This document shows positions 5,532-11,478 of a stretch of 11,743 bases of DNA, piece after piece. The stretch is from JACVRW01 sp036009005 (GTDB lineage: Bacteria > Actinomycetota > Thermoleophilia > Solirubrobacterales > Thermoleophilaceae): contig DASYMP010000161.1 in assembly GCA_036009005.1 (NCBI GenBank), forward strand, positions 1 to 11,743, given 5' to 3'. The first letter of the stretch is position 1; each line of letters begins with the position of its first letter. A program made the position numbers and the translations under genes. The notes beneath the pieces are model-generated. The model made no database searches and was not told the origin of the DNA. It saw only the letters and a program-made list of their open reading frames with translations.

Positions 5532-6973
5532 GGCGCCTTGCGGCGCTCGGCGGAACGCTCGGGCTGCTGCTGCTCGCCGCGCCCGCTGCGGCCGACCCGC
5601 TCACGGTGATGACCTTCAACGTCTGGTATGGCGGAGCGCAGGTGGAGCAGGACCGGATCGGCCAGGCAATCCGGGCCGCCGGGGCGGACGTGGTGGGGGT
5701 GCAGGAGCCCGAGGGGAACCTGAGGCGGATTGCCGAGGTCGCCGGCATGTCCTACACCGACGAGACGCTCCATCTGATCTCTCACTACCCGATCTACGCG
5801 GTGGAGCGCGGTGGCGTTCGCTTCGCGTACGTGGCGGTTGCGCCGGGCCGCGTGGTCGCGATCGGCAACGTGCATCTGCCCTCGAGCCCGTACGGGCCCG
5901 AGCTGGTTCGCGACGGCAAGAGCCGAGCCGAGGTGCTGGCCAACGAGCGCGCGACGCGGCTCGGGGAGATCCGCCCCTACCTCCGCCCGCTGTCGCGACA
6001 GGCCGGCCGCGGCGTCCCGACCTTCCTGACCGGCGACTTCAACTCGCCCTCGCATCTCGACTGGACCGAAGCGGCCGCCGCCGCGCGCCCGCAGGTCAAG
6101 TACTCGGTGCGCTGGCCCGTCTCCGTGGCGCTCGAGCGCGCCGGCTTCAGGGACTCCTACCGCGAGGTGTACCCGGACCCCGTGGCGCGCCCCGGGCTCA
6201 CCTGGACGGCCGGCACGCCGCCGCCGCGCATCAGGCGGCGCGAGACCGTGGACCGGATCGACTGGGTCACGGTGAACGGACCCGCCACGACGGTCACGAG
6301 CCGGCTGGTAGGAGAGCCGGGCGGCCCGGACGTGGACATCGGGCTGCCCTGGGGATCGGACCACCGCGCCGTGGCGTCGACCTTCGAGGTCAGCGCGGCG
6401 CCCGCGCCGCCGCTCGCGCACGCAGAGCCGCGCGTGGTGCGTCGCGGCGAGCGCGTCGCCGTCCGTTACATCGGAGCGCGCGGTGCGGCGAAGCGCGTCG
6501 GCATCCTGCCGGCCGTTGGAGGGCGCCCGATCGCGTCGCTCCCGATCGCCGATACCTCTGATCATCGCGCGGTGCTGTTCGGGACGGCCGACCTGCGGCC
6601 GGGCGCCTACCGGGCGGCGCTGCTGAGCCATGGGCACGTCGTGGCCGCCTCTCGCTTCTGGGTGCTGGGTCGCGACGAGCGCCCGCGGATCCGGACCTCG
6701 CGCGGCACGTACGCGCCCGGCGAGACGGTCGGGCTGCGCTGGAGCGGGATGCCGGGCAACAGGTTCGACTGGGTCGGGATATTCAAGGCCGGCCGGACGC
6801 TCGACCTCTACGGCTACCTCGGCTTCAGCTACATCGGCGCGCTGCCGAGTGGGCGCATCTCGATGACGACCGCGGACCTCGGCCGGCTGGCGCCGGGGCG
6901 CTACGTGGCGGGCCTGTTCCTGGACGACGGCTACTCGCTGCTGGCCCGAACCAGCTTCCGCGTGAAGCGCTGA
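5528..6973 (+). CDS. Secreted endonuclease/exonuclease/phosphatase-fold hydrolase with two C-terminal β-repeats
   Basis: The protein has 481 residues; the ATG start overlaps the potA stop (ATGA) and gives a clear signal peptide (MRRLAALGG, then a leucine/alanine core, likely cut after A20-A-A22). Residues 25-287 are an EEP-fold catalytic domain: N31 in TFNVWYGG, metal-binding E60 in VGVQEP, H116 in NVHLP, D170/N172 in LTGDFNSP, D245 in VDRIDWV, and the general-base pair D278-H279 in GSDHRAV. All key residues are present, so it should be active. EEP enzymes cleave phosphate esters or phosphodiesters (sphingomyelin, inositol phosphates, nucleic acids); which applies here is not visible. Residues about 299-481 form two related β-sandwich-like repeats (see separate entry), perhaps for binding a surface or substrate. 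Coupling to the importer suggests it frees something the importer takes up; that is inference. The 3' end overlaps the convergent oxidoreductase by 43 bases. Confidence 0.85.
   Translation: MRRLAALGGTLGLLLLAAPAAADPLTVMTFNVWYGGAQVEQDRIGQAIRAAGADVVGVQEPEGNLRRIAEVAGMSYTDETLHLISHYPIYAVERGGVRFAYVAVAPGRVVAIGNVHLPSSPYGPELVRDGKSRAEVLANERATRLGEIRPYLRPLSRQAGRGVPTFLTGDFNSPSHLDWTEAAAAARPQVKYSVRWPVSVALERAGFRDSYREVYPDPVARPGLTWTAGTPPPRIRRRETVDRIDWVTVNGPATTVTSRLVGEPGGPDVDIGLPWGSDHRAVASTFEVSAAPAPPLAHAEPRVVRRGERVAVRYIGARGAAKRVGILPAVGGRPIASLPIADTSDHRAVLFGTADLRPGAYRAALLSHGHVVAASRFWVLGRDERPRIRTSRGTYAPGETVGLRWSGMPGNRFDWVGIFKAGRTLDLYGYLGFSYIGALPSGRISMTTADLGRLAPGRYVAGLFLDDGYSLLARTSFRVKR
6422..6970 (+). repeat. Tandem protein-level repeat (two β-domains) in the EEP hydrolase
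   Basis: Residues about 299-380 and 386-481 of the EEP protein align with each other. RRGERVAVRY matches APGETVGLRW, RVGIL matches WVGIF, TADLRPGAYRAALL matches TADLGRLAPGRYVAGLF, and SRFWV matches TSFRV. The second copy is longer and keeps aromatic residues (DWVGIFK, GFSYIG, DDGYSLLA) that the first has lost. It looks like an old duplication in which the first copy diverged. The DNA itself is not repeated. Confidence 0.7.
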
Positions 6974-8574
6974 CGGCGCCTGTCGCGGAGGATCCGTTGC
7001 GCCGCGTTGTGGCCGCAGGCGCCCATCACGCCTCCGCCCGGGTGCGTGCCCGAGCCGCACAGGTAGAGGCCGTTGACGGGCGTCGCGTACTGGGCGAGCA
7101 GCGGGGAGGGACGCATGAACGCCATCTGGTCGAGCCCCTGCTCGCCCTGGAAGATCGAGCCGCCGGACAGGCCGAAGATCCGGTCGAGGTCCGGCGGCGC
7201 GAGCACCTCGTAGTGCACGAGCGCCTCGCGCACGTTCGGCGCGTGCCGGCTGAGCGCCTCGAAGCAGCGCTCCGCGTAGGCCTCGCGCGCGCCCTCCGGC
7301 CAGCCCTCCTCGGAGTGCGGCCCGTACTGGGTGAACATCGTCATCACGGAGGTGCCGTCGTCGGTGAGCGAGGGGTCCACGCTCGTCGGCACCTCCACCT
7401 CCATGTAGGGCTCGGCGGCGGGCTCCCCGCGCGCCGCGTCCTGCCAGGCGCGCTCGAGCTGGTCGAGCGAGCGGCAGATCGCCACGCCCGTGTGGAGCAG
7501 CAGCCCGGCCTCTTCGGGCGACACGTTCTCGTAGCGCGGCGGCTCCGACAGGATGCAGTTGATCTTCACCGAGCCGCCGCGCGAGCGGTAGCGGCGCATG
7601 TCGTCGCCAACCTCGTCGGGGAAGTGCTCCTCGCCCACGAGCTCGAGCACGGTCGTGCGGGGATGCGCGCCGGAGATCACGACCGGCGCGTGCAGCTCCT
7701 CGCCGCTGTCGAGCGTCACGCCCGTCGTGCGCCCGCCGCTCACGTCGATCGAGCTCACGGCCGCGTCCGTGCGCACCACCGCTCCGTGCGACTCCGCGCT
7801 GCGCGCGATCGCCTGGCTGATCGCGCCCATACCGCCGCGCACGTGGCCCCAGGCACCCGGCACGCCGTCGAGCTCGCCGAGCGCGTGGTGGAGCAGGTTG
7901 TACGCCGTGCCGGGCGTGCGCGGGCCGGCCCAGACGCCTACCACGCCGGTCGACCCGATCGCGCCCTTCAGCGCGTCGGTCTCGAACCAGTCGTCGAGGA
8001 GGTCGCCCACGGACATCGTCATCACCCGGAACAGCTCGTGGATGTCGCGGCGAGCGAGGCCCGCGGCGCGGCCGGCCTCGCGCAGAAGGCCGAGCAGGTC
8101 GCCCGGGCGCTTCGAGCCGAGCGCGGGCGGCGGGCGCAGCAGGAGCGGACGCAGGAACCCGGCCGCGCGCTGGAGCAGCTCCTCGAAGCCGGGGTAGGCG
8201 GCCGCGTCCCGCTTCGAGTAGCGGGCAAGCGCGTCGAGTGTGAGCGCCTCGTTCTTCGCGAAGAAGATCGGCCTGCCGTCGGGGCCGAACGTTGCGTAGC
8301 TCGGGTCGAGCGGGAGCGGGTCGTAGCCGTGGTCGCGCAGCCGCAGGTCCGCGACCACCTTCGGCTGGAGCATCGAGACGACGTACGACGCCCTCGACAC
8401 ACGCTGCCCCGGCCACAGCTCCTCGGTCACGCACGCGCCGCCGAGCACGTGGCGGCGCTCGAGCACGCAGACGCGCAGGCCGGCCCGCGCGAGGTAGGCG
8501 CCGCAGGTCAGGCCGTTGTGCCCGCCGCCCACGACGATCGCATCGAAGGCCGCGCCACCGTTGCCGCTCTCCAT
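6931..8574 (-). CDS. FAD-dependent oxidoreductase, phytoene-desaturase/PYROXD2-like
   Basis: The protein has 547 residues. The N-terminal Rossmann FAD site is AIVVGGGHNGLTCG (12-25), with the ribose-binding acidic residue E39 in VLERR and the GGACVTEE segment (45-52) typical of the carotenoid desaturase/amine-oxidase superfamily. The C-terminal FAD motif NGLYLCGSGTHPGGGVMGA (501-519) is the version found in PYROXD2-like proteins, and family length (about 520-560) fits. Substrates of most bacterial members are unknown; no phytoene synthase or other carotenoid gene is nearby, so a carotenoid role is not supported here. Oxidation of an amine- or lipid-derived compound would suit the neighbourhood, but this is speculation. 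No signal peptide is seen, so it is cytoplasmic. The last 14 or so residues, after the conserved NAAQRILRDRR, are encoded across the 3' end of the EEP gene. The ATG start has no strong ribosome binding site. Confidence 0.88.
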   Translation of the reverse strand: MESGNGGAAFDAIVVGGGHNGLTCGAYLARAGLRVCVLERRHVLGGACVTEELWPGQRVSRASYVVSMLQPKVVADLRLRDHGYDPLPLDPSYATFGPDGRPIFFAKNEALTLDALARYSKRDAAAYPGFEELLQRAAGFLRPLLLRPPPALGSKRPGDLLGLLREAGRAAGLARRDIHELFRVMTMSVGDLLDDWFETDALKGAIGSTGVVGVWAGPRTPGTAYNLLHHALGELDGVPGAWGHVRGGMGAISQAIARSAESHGAVVRTDAAVSSIDVSGGRTTGVTLDSGEELHAPVVISGAHPRTTVLELVGEEHFPDEVGDDMRRYRSRGGSVKINCILSEPPRYENVSPEEAGLLLHTGVAICRSLDQLERAWQDAARGEPAAEPYMEVEVPTSVDPSLTDDGTSVMTMFTQYGPHSEEGWPEGAREAYAERCFEALSRHAPNVREALVHYEVLAPPDLDRIFGLSGGSIFQGEQGLDQMAFMRPSPLLAQYATPVNGLYLCGSGTHPGGGVMGACGHNAAQRILRDRRRQRFTRKLVRASSE

Positions 8575-8597
8575 GATCCGGGCAACATACGGGGAAC

Positions 8598-8638
8598 TGG
8601 CAACGAAATCAGGCGCATACGGTCAGATTTCGTTGCCA
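8598..8638. promoter_or_regulatory. Long inverted repeat between divergent genes, probable shared operator
   Basis: TGGCAACGAAATC (8598-8610) and GATTTCGTTGCCA (8626-8638) are perfect 13-base inverted arms around a 15-base centre. They sit between the starts of the minus-strand oxidoreductase (8574) and the plus-strand phosphodiesterase (8671). A further GGCAAC lies at 8581-8586, and CATACGG occurs twice (8585-8591 and 8616-8622). There is no T-tract, and the location upstream of two starts argues for a regulator site rather than a terminator. The half-site resembles some Lrp/AsnC-type sites, but I cannot assign a regulator. No convincing -35/-10 pair could be picked in the 96-base spacer. 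Confidence 0.6.
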
Positions 8639-8657
8639 CCTCCGCGAACGCGCGGTT

Positions 8658-8664
8658 AGGGTGG
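8658..8664 (+). promoter_or_regulatory. Ribosome binding site for the phosphodiesterase gene
   Basis: AGGGTGG lies 6 bases before the ATG at 8671. It supports this start, which also gives a well-formed signal peptide; the frame is open far upstream, but only as a shadow of the opposite-strand gene. Confidence 0.55.
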
Positions 8665-8670
8665 CGCCCG

Positions 8671-9813
8671 ATGAGCCACGCACGCCGAGTCCTCGCCCTG
8701 GCCGCCGCAGTTCTCGCCACCGTCGCCGCGACGCCCGCGAGCGCGCTGCCCTCGATCCACGCCCATCGCGGCGGCACGGTCACGAACGGGAAGCCCACCT
8801 CGGGTGAGGAGAGCCTCGCCGCGTACCGGCAGGCCGCGCGCAACGGCTTCACGCTCGAGGTCGACGCGAAGCTCACGGAGGACCGCGTCCCCGTGGCGAT
8901 CCACGACCCGACGCTCGACCGCACCACGAACTGCACGGGCGAGGTGCGCACGTTCACGCTGGCGGAGCTCGGCGGGTGCAGGACCGACACGCCCGCCGGG
9001 AAGCCGGCGCCGATCATCACGATCCGGTCGCTGCTTCGCTTCGCGAAGCGCGCGGGCGCGGAGGTCAACCTCGAGATCAAGAACGTGCCGACCGACCCTG
9101 ACTACGACACCACCCCCGGCTACGCCAACACGGTCATGGACGCCGTGATCGCGAGCGGCATCCCGCGCAAGCAGCTGATCGTCCAGAGCTTCATCCCGGC
9201 GAACCTCGACGTGGCGAGCCAGCGCCTTCCGGGGGTGAGGACGAGCCTGCTGTCGCTTCAGTCGTTCAACGAGCTCTTCCTTCAGGCGGCGGCGGACAAG
9301 CACTACGACCTGATCTCACCGGAATGGCCCGTTAGCGCCGGCTACGTGAAGCGCGCCCACGACATGGGCCTGGACGTGGCGCCGTTCACGCTCGACACCG
9401 CGGCCGACGTGCGCGGGGCGCGGAAGGCGCGCGTGGACGCCGTGATCACGGACGACCCGCTGATGGCGGGCCGTGCGCTCGGCCTGCGGCCACCACGCTT
9501 CTTCAGCGCAAGCGCCTTCATCGACGGGCCCCGGCTGGTCGCGACCGGCGACCTCCTGACCCCACGTGGCGTGACTGCCCGGCAGGGCTGTCGCGGCAGG
9601 ATCACGATGCGCGTGATGATCGGCGACCGCCTCACGCGGACGGTGCGCGGGCGGCTGAACCGTAACTGCGAGTTCTTCTTCGGCACGCACCGCACGCCGC
9701 CCCGGCTCGGTCCGCCGACCGTGACGGTCCGCTTCGAGGGCAACGGGAAGCTGCTGCCGCGGCTGGTCGGGCCGTTCGTCGCGCAGCTGAAGCCGCCCGT
9801 GTTCACGCCCTGA
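8671..9813 (+). CDS. Secreted glycerophosphodiester phosphodiesterase (GDPD family) with a C-terminal β-extension
   Basis: The protein has 380 residues with a signal peptide (basic MSHARR, alanine-rich core, likely cut after A23-S-A25). Residues 28-270 form a GDPD TIM barrel: H30-A-H32-R-G-G, acidic E47 in GEES (replacing the usual PENT), metal ligands E63 and D65 in TLEVDAKLT, catalytic H78 in IHDPTLDRTT, E135 and K137 in NLEIKN, a QSF strand (172-174), and VDAVITDDP (255-263) near the end. Such enzymes hydrolyse glycerophosphodiesters to glycerol-3-phosphate and an alcohol such as choline or ethanolamine. After the barrel, about 100 residues form a β-rich extension with C307 and C333, possibly disulphide-linked outside the cell; I do not recognise this domain. 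The gene diverges from the oxidoreductase and shares the palindrome-bearing spacer. Its end overlaps the convergent peptidase by 11 bases. It could supply amino-alcohol head groups; this is inference. Confidence 0.9.
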   Translation: MSHARRVLALAAAVLATVAATPASALPSIHAHRGGTVTNGKPTSGEESLAAYRQAARNGFTLEVDAKLTEDRVPVAIHDPTLDRTTNCTGEVRTFTLAELGGCRTDTPAGKPAPIITIRSLLRFAKRAGAEVNLEIKNVPTDPDYDTTPGYANTVMDAVIASGIPRKQLIVQSFIPANLDVASQRLPGVRTSLLSLQSFNELFLQAAADKHYDLISPEWPVSAGYVKRAHDMGLDVAPFTLDTAADVRGARKARVDAVITDDPLMAGRALGLRPPRFFSASAFIDGPRLVATGDLLTPRGVTARQGCRGRITMRVMIGDRLTRTVRGRLNRNCEFFFGTHRTPPRLGPPTVTVRFEGNGKLLPRLVGPFVAQLKPPVFTP

Positions 9814-10888
9814 GGCGGCGGTGCTGAGCGAGCAGCTCGAGCACCGGCTCGTGCGGCAGCCGTTCGATCACGCGGCCGTCGCGCCCGCTGGTCGTCTCGG
9901 CGGCCCATAGGGCGTTCAGCACGGCCTCCTCGGTGGCGTCGACCGTCGCGAGGAAGAGCGGGTCGAGCCGACAGTCGGCGAGCGTTGGCGGGGTCGGCTC
10001 GCCGCGCGGCGCCCGCGCGGAGGTGGACAGCGCAATGAAGATCTCGCCGCTGCCGTGGTGCGCCACCGAGCCCGTGCGCGCGAGCCCCAGGCCGGCGCGC
10101 CGCGCGATCCGGCTGAGCTGAGCCGAGCCGAGCGGCGCATCGGTCGCCACGACGGCGATGCAGCTTCCGGCGGGGTTCGCCGGTCCCTGGCCGCTGTCGC
10201 CCAGCAGCCGTCCGACCGGCACTCCGTCGATTCGCAGCTCCGGGCCGGCGCCGTAGTTGGCGAGCACGAGCACGCCGACGGTGTGGCCCTCGCCGGTCAG
10301 GCGGCTCGACGAGCCGATGCCACCCTTCCAGCCGAACGAGACCATCCCCGTTCCCGCGCCCACCGAGCCCTGTGCGACGGTGCCCGAACCCGCCGCGTCC
10401 GCGAGGGCGCGCTCCACGTCAGAGGCCTCGACCTGCACCACGCGCGCGTCGTTCAGCCAGCTGTCGTCGCACTCGCCGACGACGGGGATCACCACGTCGT
10501 CCACCCCCACGCGCGCATCGGCGGCGATGGCGGCGGCCACCGCGCCGTCGTACACGCGGCCCAGCGACATCGTGGCCGTGAGGTACACCGGCGTCTGCAG
10601 CAGGCCCCACTCGGCGAGCTCCAGCGCACCGGTCAGCTCGCCCGCGCCGTTCAGGACCGCGACCCCCGCGGTGAACGGCTCGGCCCAGATGCCGTCGACC
10701 GGCCCGGGCACGACCGCGGTGACGCCGCTGCGCGCGACGCCGCGTCCCTCCGGCGGGTCGGCCTCGTCACGCGCCACCGTCACGTGACCCACCGCCAAGC
10801 CGGCCACATCCGCGATCGAATTCGCGGCTCCGGGCTCGAGCGCCCCGACCCGCAGCCCCGCATCGCGCAGGCTCTCGACGGCCTCCAT
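9803..10888 (-). CDS. P1/S58-family aminopeptidase-hydrolase (DmpA-like), self-processing
   Basis: The protein has 361 residues, cytoplasmic (no signal peptide). It matches the DmpA/BapA/NylC N-terminal-nucleophile fold: NSIADVAGLAVGHVTV (23-38), LNGAGELTG (79-87), GSVGAGTGM (174-182), GGIGSSSRL (189-197), and GSCIAVVATDAPL (241-253) followed by RIARRAGLGLARTGS (260-274). In DmpA the precursor cleaves itself before a Ser in the GS-x-x-V-V-x-A-T-D-A-P-L context. By analogy, cleavage here should fall between G241 and S242, leaving S242 as the catalytic N-terminus of the small subunit. Family members release N-terminal D-, L- or β-amino acids from peptides or amides, or hydrolyse nylon oligomers. 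An amide from polyamine breakdown (e.g. β-alanyl or γ-glutamyl) is a possible substrate, but nothing in the sequence proves it. A TAGAGT box 6 bases before the ATG and no ribosome binding site suggest leaderless expression. Confidence 0.9.
   Translation of the reverse strand: MEAVESLRDAGLRVGALEPGAANSIADVAGLAVGHVTVARDEADPPEGRGVARSGVTAVVPGPVDGIWAEPFTAGVAVLNGAGELTGALELAEWGLLQTPVYLTATMSLGRVYDGAVAAAIAADARVGVDDVVIPVVGECDDSWLNDARVVQVEASDVERALADAAGSGTVAQGSVGAGTGMVSFGWKGGIGSSSRLTGEGHTVGVLVLANYGAGPELRIDGVPVGRLLGDSGQGPANPAGSCIAVVATDAPLGSAQLSRIARRAGLGLARTGSVAHHGSGEIFIALSTSARAPRGEPTPPTLADCRLDPLFLATVDATEEAVLNALWAAETTSGRDGRVIERLPHEPVLELLAQHRRLRA
9819..9846. terminator. Possible hairpin at the end of the phosphodiesterase gene
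   Basis: CGGTGCT (9819-9825) pairs with AGCACCG (9840-9846), with an extra GAGC/GCTC pairing inside. It begins 6 bases after the phosphodiesterase stop and lies within the end of the convergent peptidase gene. No T-run follows on either strand, so it would be a high-GC, U-poor type at best. Chance occurrence in such GC-rich coding DNA is quite possible. Confidence 0.25.
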
Positions 10889-10894
10889 GCCGTG

Positions 10895-10900
10895 ACTCTA
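10895..10900 (-). promoter_or_regulatory. Candidate -10 box for leaderless transcript of the S58 hydrolase
   Basis: On the minus strand TAGAGT fits TANNNT and ends 6 bases before the ATG at 10888, which would put the transcription start on or near the A of the start codon. There is no Shine-Dalgarno sequence, as expected for a leaderless message. No good -35 hexamer is found 17-18 bases upstream, so the call is weak. Confidence 0.3.
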
Positions 10901-10944
10901 GGCAGGACATCGGCGCGATTTCGGCGGCGTGGGACACTCGCCGC

Positions 10945-11457
10945 GTGTTTGTGGTGGTGGTGACCGGGGCGCCCGGCTCCGGCAAGACGCTGACGACCAC
11001 GGTGCTCAGCGACGCCCTGGCGGACGACGGGGTCGCGCATGCGGGGGTCGACGTGGACGAGGTGGCGTGGGCGTATCCGTACCCGAGCGTCGAGGAGCGC
11101 GTGGCGCTGCTGGCCAATGGCGCGGAAGCGCACCGACGACGAGGCCACGAGCTGCTGCTCGTCGCCGAGGTAATCGAGTCGCCCGGCCACCTGCGAGCAC
11201 TCCTCGAGGCCGCGGGCGCAACAGATCACCTGTTGGTGCGGCTGTTCGCGCACCGGCAGACGCTGCGAGAGCGCATCGTCGCCCGCGAACCGCCCGGCTG
11301 GTCAGGCCTGGACCAGCTGCTCGAGAAGTCAGATGTGTGGGCGAGCGAGCTCGAGAAGCTCGACGGAGTCCACCTCGCCCTCGACACCGAACAGCACCCG
11401 CCGGACGAGCTGGCGCGGCGGATCCGCGCCGAGCGCCCGGACAAGCTCGGCGGATAG
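10945..11457 (+). CDS. Small P-loop nucleoside-triphosphate-dependent kinase-like protein
   Basis: The protein has 170 residues. It has a clean Walker A GAPGSGKT (8-15) right after a β-strand (FVVVVT), then HAGVDVDEVAW (32-42), where the acidic pair could act like the DXD of nucleotide and small-molecule kinases. ELLLVAEVIES (69-79) is probably the Walker-B strand. The VRLFAHRQTLRERIVARE segment (98-115) looks like an arginine-bearing lid, as in AAA_18/AAA_33-type kinases. It thus probably transfers phosphate from ATP to a small molecule or nucleotide; the substrate is unknown. The GTG start is placed directly before the first strand; only a weak GGGA is seen upstream. It diverges from the S58 hydrolase across a 56-base spacer and ends 21 bases before the acetylpolyamine amidohydrolase, so the two are probably co-transcribed. 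No toxin partner is present, which argues against a zeta-toxin role. Confidence 0.75.
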   Translation: MFVVVVTGAPGSGKTLTTTVLSDALADDGVAHAGVDVDEVAWAYPYPSVEERVALLANGAEAHRRRGHELLLVAEVIESPGHLRALLEAAGATDHLLVRLFAHRQTLRERIVAREPPGWSGLDQLLEKSDVWASELEKLDGVHLALDTEQHPPDELARRIRAERPDKLGG

Positions 11458-11465
11458 GCTCGCGC

Positions 11466-11472
11466 GGTGGGA
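11466..11472 (+). promoter_or_regulatory. Ribosome binding site for the acetylpolyamine amidohydrolase gene
   Basis: GGTGGGA ends 6 bases before the ATG at 11479. An in-frame GTG at 11467 lies inside this site, so ATG 11479 is the better start; it also matches the short N-terminus (M-x-V-x-x-S-x-x-H) usual in this family. Confidence 0.55.
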
Positions 11473-11478
11473 CTCGCA

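Noticed and set aside
5369..8434. Very long open frame (about 1000 codons) on the minus strand across potA, EEP and oxidoreductase genes
   Set aside because: Its translation is arginine/alanine/glycine-rich low-complexity sequence with no recognisable motif. It shadows three well-supported genes and is open only because of the high GC content.
6931..8574. Carotenoid biosynthesis role for the FAD oxidoreductase
   Set aside because: No phytoene synthase or other carotenoid gene is nearby, and the C-terminal motif wording is of the PYROXD2 type.
8593..8623. GGAAC followed by a TACGGT box, considered as an ECF-sigma or leaderless-type promoter for the phosphodiesterase
   Set aside because: The spacing and the downstream element do not match a known ECF pattern, and no -35 hexamer fits TACGGT; the match is no better than chance.
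6997..8670. Plus-strand in-frame extension upstream of the phosphodiesterase
   Set aside because: It is antisense to the oxidoreductase, composition is shadow-like, and the ATG at 8671 has a ribosome site and a proper signal peptide.
10945..11457. Zeta-type toxin of a toxin-antitoxin pair
   Set aside because: No small antitoxin gene precedes it, and the following gene is a metabolic amidohydrolase.
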